DNA of 20,542 bases from contig CABKMN010000041.1 of NCBI GenBank assembly GCA_902373525.1, positions 1-20,542 of the forward strand, in the 5' to 3' direction. Positions 7,204 to 14,391 of the stretch are shown here, in pieces. This stretch comes from an uncultured Bilophila sp. Lineage in GTDB: Bacteria; Desulfobacterota; Desulfovibrionia; Desulfovibrionales; Desulfovibrionaceae. Numbering within the stretch: position 1 is the first letter of the stretch; every line of letters starts with the position of its first letter. The notes below the pieces were generated by a model, which worked only from the letters and a program-made list of their open reading frames with translations, was not told where the DNA came from and did no database searches. The position numbers and the translations under genes are program-made.

Positions 7204-7232
7204 TTGACAAACCGGAGGCCACGGCATAAAGT
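7204..7232 (+). promoter_or_regulatory. Sigma-70 type promoter of upp
   Basis: A perfect -35 TTGACA (7204-7209) is separated by 17 bases from TAAAGT (7227-7232, four of six consensus bases). Transcription would start near 7240, about 95 bases before the upp start codon. Confidence 0.65.
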
Positions 7233-7333
7233 CTTCCAATTTATTTGGCCTGTTGTCGGGATATGGCGCGCCTTCGGGAGATTAAGCCCGCGAAAGCGTT
7301 TCGGGAACTTTTTCCAACCAGAGGAGAATGGGT

Positions 7334-7960
7334 ATGGCGGTGTATGTTGTTGACCATCCGCTCGTGCGGCACAAACTGGGCATTCTGAGAAAGGAATCCA
7401 CCTCCACCAGCGAATTCCGCATGCTGTCCAAGGAAATCGCCCGGCTGCTCATGTACGAGGCCACCAAGCACTTCAAGACCGAGAAGCGGACCATCAAGGG
7501 GTGGGCGGGTCCCGTGGAAGTGGAATCCATCTCCGGCAAGATGGTGACCATCGTTCCGATCCTTCGCGCGGGCCTCGGCCTGATGGACGGCGTGCTGGAC
7601 ATGGTGCCGGGCGCGAAGATCAGCGTCGTCGGCCTGTACCGCAACGAGGAGACGCTGGAGCCCGTGGAATACTATGTGAAGCTCGCCAAGGAGATCGACC
7701 AGCGCATCGCGATCATCCTCGATCCCATGCTGGCGACCGGCGGCTCGCTCATCGCCGCCATCGACCTGCTCAAGAAGCGCGGCTGCAAGCAGATACTCAG
7801 CCTGAACCTCGTGTGCGCGCCCGAAGGCATCAGGAAGGTCGAGGAGGCGCATCCCGACGTGGACATCTATACCGCTTCCGTCGATTCGCATCTCAACGAA
7901 CACGGCTACATCATTCCGGGCCTCGGCGACGCCGGGGACCGCATCTTCGGCACGCGCTAG
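7334..7960 (+). CDS. upp: Uracil phosphoribosyltransferase
   Basis: The 208-residue enzyme converts uracil and PRPP to UMP in pyrimidine salvage. I start at the second ATG (7334), because GGAG (7323-7326) is seven bases away; the ATG at 7328 overlaps the ribosome site too closely. The resulting length equals the family's usual 208. Motifs are HPLVRHKLG near the N-terminus, VPILRAGLG (74-82), the PRPP loop ILDPMLATGGS (128-138) and the uracil-binding C-terminus GYIIPGLGDAGDRIFGT (191-207). It has its own promoter and is followed by the uracil permease gene, a classic salvage pair. Confidence 0.96.
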   Translation: MAVYVVDHPLVRHKLGILRKESTSTSEFRMLSKEIARLLMYEATKHFKTEKRTIKGWAGPVEVESISGKMVTIVPILRAGLGLMDGVLDMVPGAKISVVGLYRNEETLEPVEYYVKLAKEIDQRIAIILDPMLATGGSLIAAIDLLKKRGCKQILSLNLVCAPEGIRKVEEAHPDVDIYTASVDSHLNEHGYIIPGLGDAGDRIFGTR

Positions 7961-7980
7961 CGCCTCGCAGTCGCAGACGC

Positions 7981-8016
7981 CGCCGTGCGGGGCGCAGGTC
8001 CGCCCGCCGCACGGCG
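7981..8016 (+). other. Intercistronic hairpin between upp and uraA
   Basis: There is a perfect 10-bp stem, CGCCGTGCGG with CCGCACGGCG, and a 16-nt loop that can itself pair (GGCG with CGCC). No T tract follows, so it is not a standard terminator. Further on, CGGCC/GGCCG and a run of seven Ts (about 8149-8155) lie just before the uraA ribosome site. The spacer may set the upp to uraA ratio. Confidence 0.4.
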
Positions 8017-8169
8017 CGGAGGCTGCCGCCCCCCGTCTTTGGCAGGATGGGCCTTTGAAACCTCGTTTTAAGGGCAATCCGCTCTCGGGGAACCTTTTCC
8101 GCCGTCCTTTCGGAGCGGCCGCGGACGACCGGGAAAGGCCGTTGTTCCTTTTTTTCGGATGGAGTTGAG

Positions 8170-9435
8170 ATGGAGTCGGATACGACCTATTCCTTTAAGG
8201 CAAAGGACTGCCTGCTCGGCGCGCAAATGCTGTTCGTGGCGTTCGGTGCGCTGGTGCTGGTGCCCATCCTGACGGGCATGAACAGCAACGTGGCGCTGTT
8301 CACGGCGGGCGTGGGCACGCTGATCTTTCAGGTGTGCACGCGCGGCAAGGTGCCCATTTTCCTCGCCTCGTCCTTCGCGTTCATCGCGCCGATCATTTAC
8401 GGCGTGCAGACGTGGGGGCTGCCCGCGACGCTCGGCGGCATGGTGGTGGCCGGGGCCGTGTACGTGGTGCTGAGCTTCGTCATCCGCTGGCGGGGCACGG
8501 GCATCATCATGCGCCTGCTGCCGCCCATCGTGACGGGCCCGGTGATCATCGTCATCGGTCTCGTGCTCGCCCCGGCGGGCGTGAACATGGCCCTCGGCAA
8601 GACCGGCGACGGCGGGACCATTCTGGTGCCCGAGAACACGGCGCTGATCATTTCGATGATTTCCCTCGCCACCACGGTGCTGATCTCGCTGCTCGGGCGC
8701 GGCCTCCTGCGGCTCATCCCGATCATGTGCGGAATCGCTGTGGGCTACGGCTGCTCCATCGCGCTCGGCGTCCACGATTTCAGCAAGGTGGCCGCCGCGC
8801 CGTGGTTCGGCATCCCGGACTTCGTGTTTCCGGAGTTCCGGCTTGAGGCCATCCTGTTCATCATCCCGATCACGCTGGCCCCGGCCATCGAGCACTTTGG
8901 GGACATCATCGCCATCAGTTCGGTGACCGGGAAGGACTTCCTCAAGGACCCCGGCATCAAAAACACCATGCTCGGCGACGGCATCGCCACGATGGTCGCG
9001 AGCTTCCTCGGCGGGCCGCCGAACACCACCTATTCCGAGGTGACCGGGGCCGTGGCCCTGACCCGCGCCTTCAACCCCGGCGTCATGACGTGGGCCGCCA
9101 TCTGCGCCATCGCGCTGTCCTGCGTGAACAAGCTCGGCGCGTTCCTGAGCTCCATTCCCGTGCCGGTCATGGGCGGGATCATGATCCTGCTGTTCGGGGC
9201 CATCATGGTCGTGGGCCTCAACACCCTCGTCCGTGCGGGCGAGGACCTCATGGAACCCCGCAACCTCGCGGTCGTCGCGCTGATCATCATCTTCGGCGTG
9301 GGCGGCATGACCTTCAACATCGGTTCCTTCCGCCTCGGCGGGATCGGACTCGCCGCCGTCACCGGCGTGCTTCTGAACCTGCTCCTGCCCGACGACGTGC
9401 ATACCCGCCGCCGGAAGGCGGAACAGAAGAAGTAG
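8170..9435 (+). CDS. uraA: Uracil-xanthine permease, UraA type
   Basis: The 421-residue NCS2 (nucleobase-ascorbate) family protein is a proton-driven uracil importer of the inner membrane with about 14 spans. The two residues that hold the substrate in E. coli UraA are present at the same numbers: Glu241 (APAIEHFGD) and Glu290 (GGPPNTTYSE). QMLFVAFGALVLVP at 19-32 and the basic C-terminal tail (HTRRRKAEQKK) are typical. GGAG five bases before the ATG supports the start. It lies 209 bases after upp in the same direction, so imported uracil would be converted directly to UMP. A strong terminator follows. Confidence 0.94.
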   Translation: MESDTTYSFKAKDCLLGAQMLFVAFGALVLVPILTGMNSNVALFTAGVGTLIFQVCTRGKVPIFLASSFAFIAPIIYGVQTWGLPATLGGMVVAGAVYVVLSFVIRWRGTGIIMRLLPPIVTGPVIIVIGLVLAPAGVNMALGKTGDGGTILVPENTALIISMISLATTVLISLLGRGLLRLIPIMCGIAVGYGCSIALGVHDFSKVAAAPWFGIPDFVFPEFRLEAILFIIPITLAPAIEHFGDIIAISSVTGKDFLKDPGIKNTMLGDGIATMVASFLGGPPNTTYSEVTGAVALTRAFNPGVMTWAAICAIALSCVNKLGAFLSSIPVPVMGGIMILLFGAIMVVGLNTLVRAGEDLMEPRNLAVVALIIIFGVGGMTFNIGSFRLGGIGLAAVTGVLLNLLLPDDVHTRRRKAEQKK

Positions 9436-9440
9436 AACAC

Positions 9441-9471
9441 GGGGGCGTTCCGGCAACGGGCGCCCCCTTTT
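9441..9471 (+). terminator. Terminator of upp-uraA
   Basis: GGGGGCG (9441-9447) pairs with CGCCCCC (9461-9467) and is followed at once by TTTT. It lies five bases after the uraA stop codon. Confidence 0.85.
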
Positions 9472-9497
9472 CGTTCCTCCGTTTTCCTTCGGCGGCG

Positions 9498-9840
9498 GGG
9501 CCGTCGCGCGTACCGGCTGGGAAAACCGCGAAGGGCCGCGCGCCCGAAGCGCCGTGTGGAGCGTATCGGTTATCTTCCGTGCGACCGGAAGGGCCGCCGC
9601 GCGCCCGGAGCGCCGAAGTGCGGATGCGAGGTCTCTGTCTACGAAAAAGGCGGGCCGCCGCGCGCAAGGAGCGCCGCCGCGGATATTCCCCCGGCGGGCG
9701 GAACCGCCCCGACGGTGCGTTTCGGCATCACGCCCGGACCGATTTTCCCCCACGGCGAATGGGGCCGCCGACGGCGGGGCCTCCCCCCTCCGGCGTACCG
9801 AAATTTTCCCTCGACGAACGGGGCCGCCCCGGGGAGGGCT
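9498..9840. repeat. Degenerate tandem array with about 60-bp period
   Basis: The block GGGCCGCC (or a one- or two-base variant) recurs at 9498, 9533, 9591, 9652, 9701, 9762 and 9821, mostly 58-61 bases apart. Units at 9533, 9591 and 9652 share a 22-25 base core close to GGGCCGCCGCGCGC-xx-GGAGCGCCG. In the later units a second block, (G/A)AT(A/T)TTCCC, recurs at 9682, 9741 and 9802, again 59 and 61 bases apart. The region lies between the uraA terminator and cinA and has no convincing gene. Its origin and function are unknown. Confidence 0.65.
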
Positions 9841-9924
9841 GTTGTCAGCTTCCGGGAAAAGTCTTAGGAGGAGAGGAAGCCGCCTTCGCGGGCGTTTTCT
9901 TTCCTTTTTTCAACCGAGTTCGCC

Positions 9925-11214
9925 ATGAATGCTGAAATCATCTCAGTCGGAACCGAGCTGCTGCTCGGGCATACGATCAACACGGACGCGGCCTTCGTCG
10001 CGCGTGAGCTTTCCGCCATCGGCGTCAATCTGCTGTTCGCCTGTACGGTGGGGGACAATCCCGGCCGGTTGCGGGGCGCGCTTGAGGAGGCGCTCGGCAG
10101 GAGCGACGTGGTCATCACCACGGGCGGCCTCGGGCCCACCGACGACGATTTGACCAAGGAAACCATCGCCGACGTGGCGGGCGCGCCGCTTGTGGTCCAC
10201 GAGCCGAGCCTGCGCCGTCTGGAGGCGTATTTCAAGGGCCGCACCTTTGGGGAGAACCAGCGCAAGCAGGTCCTGCTGCCCGAGGGCTCGACCGTGTTCC
10301 CCAACGACATCGGCACCGCGCCGGGTTGCGGCGTGCGGACGGCTGCGGGCAAGATCGTCGTCATGCTGCCCGGACCGCCTTCGGAGCTCGTGCCCATGCT
10401 GCAAAACTATGTGGTCCCCTTCCTGAAGGAAGGCAGCCACGCGGTGATCCGTTCCTCCATGATCCGAACCTTCGGGCTCGGGGAGGGCGCGGGCGCGCTC
10501 AAGATCGCCGACTTCACCGATTGCCCCAATCCCACGGCGGCGACCTACGCCAAGGAGAACGAGATGTTTGTCCGGGTTACGGCGCGGGCGGACACCGAAG
10601 AGGCCGCCGAGGCGCTGTGCCGTCCCGTGATCGAGGAAATCCTCCGTCGGTACGGGGACGTGGTATACGGCGTGGACGTGGAGAATCTGGAAAGCGTGGT
10701 GGTCGCCCTGCTCGCGGAACGCGGCATGCGGCTGGCGACGGCGGAATCGTGTACGGGCGGACTGGTCGCCAAACGGATCACGGACGTGTCCGGCGCGTCG
10801 CAGGTGTTCGGGACGGGGCTTGTGACCTACGCCAACGAAGCCAAGATGCGGCTGCTGGGCGTGCCCGCCGCCATGCTGGAGGAACACGGGGCCGTGAGCG
10901 AGCCCGTGGCCCGGGCGATGGCGGAAGGCGTGCGCGAGGTGTCCGGCGCGGACATCGGCATCGGGATCACCGGGGTGGCCGGGCCGACCGGGGGCACGCC
11001 GGAGAAACCCGTGGGGCTCATCTACATCGGCTTGAGCAGCGCGAAGGGGACGTGGGTCCGCAAGATGACGCCTCCCGGTCGGGTGCATGGCCGGGAATGG
11101 CTCCGGGGCCGCGCCGCGAGCACCGCGCTCGACATGGTGCGGCGGCATCTGTGCGGCCTGCCGCTGGAGCCGACCAGGGAAGAAATGACCGGCGCTCCGG
11201 CGACGACGCTCTAA
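9925..11214 (+). CDS. cinA: CinA family protein: nicotinamide-nucleotide amidase fused to MoCF-like domain
   Basis: The 429-residue protein has an N-terminal MoCF/COG1058 domain (1-170), opening AEIISVGTELLLG and containing TTGGLGPTDDDLTKE (65-79) and VVMLPGPPSE (145-154). A linker leads to a C-terminal CinA/PncC domain from about 258. That domain carries AESCTGGL (273-280, catalytic Ser275), TYANEAK (301-307) and GITGVAGPTGGTPEKPVG (348-364). Known family activities are ADP-ribose hydrolysis (N-domain) and deamidation of NMN to nicotinate mononucleotide (C-domain), both in NAD recycling. The start fits the family, but no good ribosome site is close: a strong AGGAGGAG (9866-9873) lies about 50 bases upstream, separated by a small CCGC/GCGG hairpin and a T-rich run. 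The GGDEF gene begins 12 bases after its stop. Confidence 0.93.
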   Translation: MNAEIISVGTELLLGHTINTDAAFVARELSAIGVNLLFACTVGDNPGRLRGALEEALGRSDVVITTGGLGPTDDDLTKETIADVAGAPLVVHEPSLRRLEAYFKGRTFGENQRKQVLLPEGSTVFPNDIGTAPGCGVRTAAGKIVVMLPGPPSELVPMLQNYVVPFLKEGSHAVIRSSMIRTFGLGEGAGALKIADFTDCPNPTAATYAKENEMFVRVTARADTEEAAEALCRPVIEEILRRYGDVVYGVDVENLESVVVALLAERGMRLATAESCTGGLVAKRITDVSGASQVFGTGLVTYANEAKMRLLGVPAAMLEEHGAVSEPVARAMAEGVREVSGADIGIGITGVAGPTGGTPEKPVGLIYIGLSSAKGTWVRKMTPPGRVHGREWLRGRAASTALDMVRRHLCGLPLEPTREEMTGAPATTL

Positions 11215-11226
11215 AGGGAGGGAACC

Positions 11227-11979
11227 GTGTCCGAGGAATACAGGGCCGCACTGCGTGATCTGGCCCGCATCATCAAAGATGTGGCATGGGGCGATTCCGA
11301 ACGGGTGCGCGATCTGTTCCGGTATACCGGGGACCCGTCCGTGCCGCCGCTCGTGGCGGAACTGGCGGAGCAGATCGGTACGATCATCGTGCAGAAGGAA
11401 GTCCGCGAGTTCCGCCTTGAAAGCCTGATCGAGGACCTTTTCGCCACCCGGAAGGCGCTGGCGCTGGCGCGCCGCGATCCGCTGACCGGCCTTCCGAACC
11501 GGGCGATGTTCGAGGAACTTCTGGGCAAGGCCTGCGCGAGCGCCCTTGAGCACGGCACGGGGCTGGCCCTGATGCTGGTGGATTTGGACAAGTTCAAGGA
11601 CGTCAACGACACCCTCGGGCACGCGGCGGGCGACGAACTGCTGGCGCTGTGCGCGGCCCGGCTGCGGGAGTGCGTGGGCGAACCGGGCATTCTGGGGCGT
11701 CTCGGCGGCGACGAATTCGCCGTCCTGTTCGTCGATCAGCGGGAAGACGAAACCCTGCGGGCGGGCGAAGCCATTCTGGAAAGTCTCCGCCGCCCCTTCG
11801 CCCTGAAAGACGGGGACGTGTCCGTCAGCGCCTCCGTCGGCGTGGCGTTCCGTTCGCCGGACGCGAGCGCGCCCGCCCGGCTGCTGAAAAACGCGGACGT
11901 CGCCATGTACCGCGCCAAGGCCGAAGGCCGGAACCGGCTGTGGCGATACCGGCCCCTCGCGTTCCCGAACCCCTCCTGA
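11227..11979 (+). CDS. Cytoplasmic GGDEF diguanylate cyclase
   Basis: The 250-residue protein starts at GTG behind AGGGAGG. The N-terminal 75 residues are soluble and mostly helical, with no membrane segment and no sensor domain I recognise. The GGDEF domain follows: DPLTGLPNR (84-92), metal and substrate residues in VDLDKFKDVND (118-128), and an intact GGDEF signature (160-164). It ends with SVGVAF and NADVAMYRAKAEGRN. It should make cyclic di-GMP from GTP. The usual inhibitory RxxD site five residues before GGDEF reads GEPG (151-154), so feedback inhibition by product is probably absent. It is cotranscribed with cinA (12-base gap) and followed by a strong terminator. Confidence 0.92.
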   Translation: MSEEYRAALRDLARIIKDVAWGDSERVRDLFRYTGDPSVPPLVAELAEQIGTIIVQKEVREFRLESLIEDLFATRKALALARRDPLTGLPNRAMFEELLGKACASALEHGTGLALMLVDLDKFKDVNDTLGHAAGDELLALCAARLRECVGEPGILGRLGGDEFAVLFVDQREDETLRAGEAILESLRRPFALKDGDVSVSASVGVAFRSPDASAPARLLKNADVAMYRAKAEGRNRLWRYRPLAFPNPS

Positions 11980-11992
11980 CGCCGTTCAACGG

Positions 11993-12018
11993 AAAAGCCC
12001 CGATCGCTCGGGGCTTTT
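11993..12018. terminator. Bidirectional terminator between converging genes
   Basis: AAAAGCCCCGA (11993-12003) pairs with TCGGGGCTTTT (12008-12018), with a 4-nt loop. The T run on each strand lets it serve both the cinA-GGDEF unit (+) and the - strand gene ending at 12164. The rest of 11980-12163 holds nothing I recognise. Confidence 0.85.
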
Positions 12019-12163
12019 CGTTTCGTCATGCCGGATTCCGGCACCGTTCCCTTTTCCGGGAAGCCGCACCGGCAAAACCATTTGTTAGCCTTTCGCGCCG
12101 CCGTTTCCGGGGAGCGGTATCCCCCGGCGGAGTCTGCGGCGGCCTCGGCGGGTGCGCCTTCGC

Positions 12164-12580
12164 CTAGTTCGCGGCGGAAGCCGCGGCTTCGCCGAGACGG
12201 GCGAGGATGTAGTCGCGCATGGCGGGATCGTCTTCCTCAAGGTTGAGGCAGCAGGCGTCCTTGCCCATAAGCCCGGAGGGGACGAAGTCGCCCAGCTCGT
12301 CGGGATCGCTGACCATGTCCGCGTAGAAGCAGACCGAGAGCCAGCGGGCTTCGGGTTCGTCGTCCACCACGTCCACGAGCACGAACAGCGGGCGTTCCGC
12401 GTTTTTGGCGTTGGCGGCGCGGAGGGAATAGCTCACGCCGGGGCGGGCCTTGAACTCGAAACGCACGTCGGGCGTGGTGAGCAGAAAATCCTTGAAACGG
12501 ATGAAGGCGTCCTTCGCCTTGTTGGGATCGGTCGTCCAGTCGTTGAGGAAGGATTCCAGTTCCTGAGGCATCTGTGACAT
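12164..12580 (-). CDS. Conserved-looking cytosolic protein of unknown function
   Basis: The 138-residue protein starts at the ATG ending at 12580, with AAGGA seven or so bases upstream; an earlier in-frame ATG (12589) overlaps that ribosome site. It is acidic and soluble, with no signal or membrane segment. It begins with a helix (ELESFLNDWTTDPNKAKDAF), then beta-rich sequence (VRFEFKARPGVSYSLRAA; RPLFVLVDVVDDEPEARWLS) and ends with a helical Ala-rich tail. One region has two adjacent cysteines (DACCLNLEEDDP). It does not match a family I can name. It may share a transcript with the NapH-like gene 249 bases upstream, since I see no terminator between them. Confidence 0.7.
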   Translation of the reverse strand: MSQMPQELESFLNDWTTDPNKAKDAFIRFKDFLLTTPDVRFEFKARPGVSYSLRAANAKNAERPLFVLVDVVDDEPEARWLSVCFYADMVSDPDELGDFVPSGLMGKDACCLNLEEDDPAMRDYILARLGEAAASAAN

Positions 12581-12829
12581 GGGAAACATCCTTGTTGTGT
12601 TCAAAGAAGAAGGGCCGTTTTGGGGAGTGTCGCACAATCCGTCCCCGGAATCCAGCGGTGCCTTTCGCAGGTGCGTCTCATGGGCGGACCGCCGCGTCCG
12701 CGCCGTGCGGCTGGCCTTTGAAGAAGCGTTGCGGAATGGGGCGCGTGCCGGTCGCGCCGGTGAGCGGCGTTCCGGGAAAGGGCCTCGGCGCGTTCATATG
12801 ATCAACCGCTGCCGGGCACGGTACGCGGG

Positions 12830-13786
12830 TCAGGGCAGGATGCCCGGAGGCGGCCCCGCATCCCAGTGCCCGGTGAGGACGGCGGCCGCATACCCGATGA
12901 GCAGGATGAGCAGCGTTCCGGCGGCGAGGCTCCACGCCGGGAGGCGGCGGGCTTTGGGGCCGTAGCCGAGGCGTACGTCGAGGCAGCGCGTCGGGCAGGC
13001 GCTTACGCATTCCGTACAGCCCACGCATTCGGGGCCGGACAGGCGCGTGCGGGTTTCGACGGGAATCCGCGAAGGGCAGGCGGCGGAACAGCGCCCGCAG
13101 CCTATGCAGGCCGTGGCGTCGCGGTTGACCGCCGCCGGAGACGCGAGGGACAGCAGCCCGAGCAACGCGCCGTAGGGGCAGAACCCCCGGCACCAGAAGC
13201 CAGGCAGGAAGATCGAGCCCACGGCCATGATCAGCAGAACGGCGAGGGTCGCCGTGCCGGGATGCAGGAAGTACTCCAGCATCTTGATGTCGGCGAGATG
13301 ATTGTAGGGCGAGTTGAGGAACCACTCGGTTTCCTGAAGCCCCATGTTCAGGACGAAGGCGTACAGGATGAGGGCAAGGAGCAGGTACTTGGGGGCGGAG
13401 AGCAGGCGCTCGCCCCATTTTCCGGGACGGAAGCTCACGCCGAGCCGGGTTCCGAGCCGGGCGAGCTGGCCGGAGAGCCAGCCGACGGGGCAGAGGCAGC
13501 CGCAGAAGCCGCGTCGGCACAGGACGGCGGTGCCGAGGGCGACGAGCAGGATGGTCAGCCCGGCGGGATGGACGGGATCGTACTGGCCCGTGAGGACGAA
13601 ACGTTTGAGCCCGAGGAGGGCGCTCAGAGGGAGGACGGCTTCGGCCGCCGGGGGACGGGACACGAAACCGCCGTTGCCCGCCATCCACTGGGCGTAGCCG
13701 TAGAGCCGCCACACGGTCCACGACAGGAACAGGACGAAACAGAACTGGACGAGGCGGCGCAGGCGCGCCGAAGAAAAACGCGGCAT
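12830..13786 (-). CDS. NapH-like 4Fe-4S membrane ferredoxin
   Basis: I start this 318-residue protein at ATG 13786, with GGAG seven bases upstream; the frame is open further but without a ribosome site. Membrane spans lie at about 11-30, 76-92, 133-150, 178-195 and 285-305. Two cytoplasmic-side cysteine motifs, CRRGFCGCLCP (90-100) and CRGFCPYG (199-206), are the pattern of NapH/NosR/CcoG proteins. Two ferredoxin clusters follow: CIGCGRCSAACP (227-238) and CVGCTECVSACP (254-265). The family passes electrons between quinol or flavin partners and periplasmic reductases or maturation systems. No reductase is encoded nearby, so the partner is unknown. It is not clearly CcoG, as no cytochrome oxidase genes adjoin it. 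Confidence 0.85.
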   Translation of the reverse strand: MPRFSSARLRRLVQFCFVLFLSWTVWRLYGYAQWMAGNGGFVSRPPAAEAVLPLSALLGLKRFVLTGQYDPVHPAGLTILLVALGTAVLCRRGFCGCLCPVGWLSGQLARLGTRLGVSFRPGKWGERLLSAPKYLLLALILYAFVLNMGLQETEWFLNSPYNHLADIKMLEYFLHPGTATLAVLLIMAVGSIFLPGFWCRGFCPYGALLGLLSLASPAAVNRDATACIGCGRCSAACPSRIPVETRTRLSGPECVGCTECVSACPTRCLDVRLGYGPKARRLPAWSLAAGTLLILLIGYAAAVLTGHWDAGPPPGILP

Positions 13787-14048
13787 TGGGATACTCCGGG
13801 AAGCGGGGAATGGCCCCGAAGGGCGGCCTCCGTGTTTGCTCCGGCGGCCCGGTTTGTCAAGAGCCGAATCATCCCGGCCTGTTGGCGTCCCCGCCCGCCA
13901 CGCGTCGCATGCGGGGCGGCGAAAGTTTTTTTCTTGCCGCTTACTCGCTGATTTTTCAAGGAAAAGGGCGAATATGACGTCTTTGTTACAAAAAAATGGC
14001 GAAGAAGTGCCGCGTTTCGCTATTCCCAACAAAAAGATTTCAGATTAG

Positions 14049-14054
14049 TATAAT
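14049..14054 (+). promoter_or_regulatory. Consensus -10 box upstream of the TRAP operon
   Basis: TATAAT sits at 14049-14054, in the AT-rich core of the intergenic region. No good -35 is found 16-18 bases upstream (CCAACA at 14026), so the promoter may need an activator. Initiation would fall near 14061, at the edge of the hairpin described next. Confidence 0.45.
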
Positions 14055-14059
14055 TGGAG

Positions 14060-14100
14060 CTATCGAACGGGGCTTGTCTTTCGCTTCCTGATAGTTTTTT
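14060..14100 (+). terminator. Terminator-like hairpin at the start of the dctP leader
   Basis: CTATC (14060-14064) pairs with GATAG (14090-14094), and inside it GGGGC pairs with GCTTC including wobbles. Six Ts (14095-14100) follow. It begins about where transcription from TATAAT would begin, so it could act as an attenuator or end a very short RNA. Confidence 0.4.
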
Positions 14101-14391
14101 CCTCTGCCGGTTTCAGGATGACAGAAAAAGGACATGGGGGTGTCCGTCGTCCGTACCGCCCTCCGCTCGTCCTATCCCGGTGTGATCCAAGACCGAAAGG
14201 GAAGGGAGGCGTGTCCGTCCGCAATGCGGCGGAGCGTTTCCGGTTCTCCGGGTGAGGACCGCGGGCACGAAACGTCAGGTGTGAAGGTCAGGAGGACTCA
14301 CCGTACCGTCTTGTCGGAAAAGCGTTTTTTTCCCGACGAAAGGCGATCCGGGAGAAATGTTCACATTCGAACCGTAACAAGGTGGAGAAAA

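Larger units (their letters stand above)
6884..7333. other. Divergent gdhA/upp control region
   Basis: There are no genes here. Going from gdhA, it contains a leader hairpin (CCCTCCC 6907-6913 with GGGAGGG 6922-6928), the palindrome CCCCAAACGGGTTTGGGG (6974-6991) and an AT-rich block at 7060-7110 with promoter-like sequence on the - strand. The clear + promoter for upp follows. The 12-mer TTATTTTGACAA occurs twice, at 7083 and 7199, both on the + strand. Confidence 0.6.
13787..14391. other. Divergent control region between NapH-like gene and dctP
   Basis: There are no genes. The AT-rich centre (13970-14060) contains TTTGTTACAAA (13982-13992), a perfect TATAAT and a hairpin with a T run. The rest is a dctP leader of about 330 bases, with another stem (GTCGG 14312-14316 region with CCCGAC near 14333) and the dctP ribosome site (GGTGGAG). 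Confidence 0.55.

Noticed and set aside
9498..9840. CRISPR array
   Set aside because: Repeat units are too degenerate and are contiguous tandem units, with no uniform repeats separated by unique spacers. No cas genes are nearby.
8068..11622. Long - strand open frames antisense to uraA, cinA and the GGDEF gene
   Set aside because: These are shadows of three clearly identified genes; they have His/Asp/Gly/Arg-rich composition and no ribosome sites of note.
13996..14014. Sigma-54 promoter (TGGCGAAGAAGTGC) upstream of the TRAP operon
   Set aside because: The GG to GC distance is one base short of the required spacing, and the flanking bases do not match the consensus.
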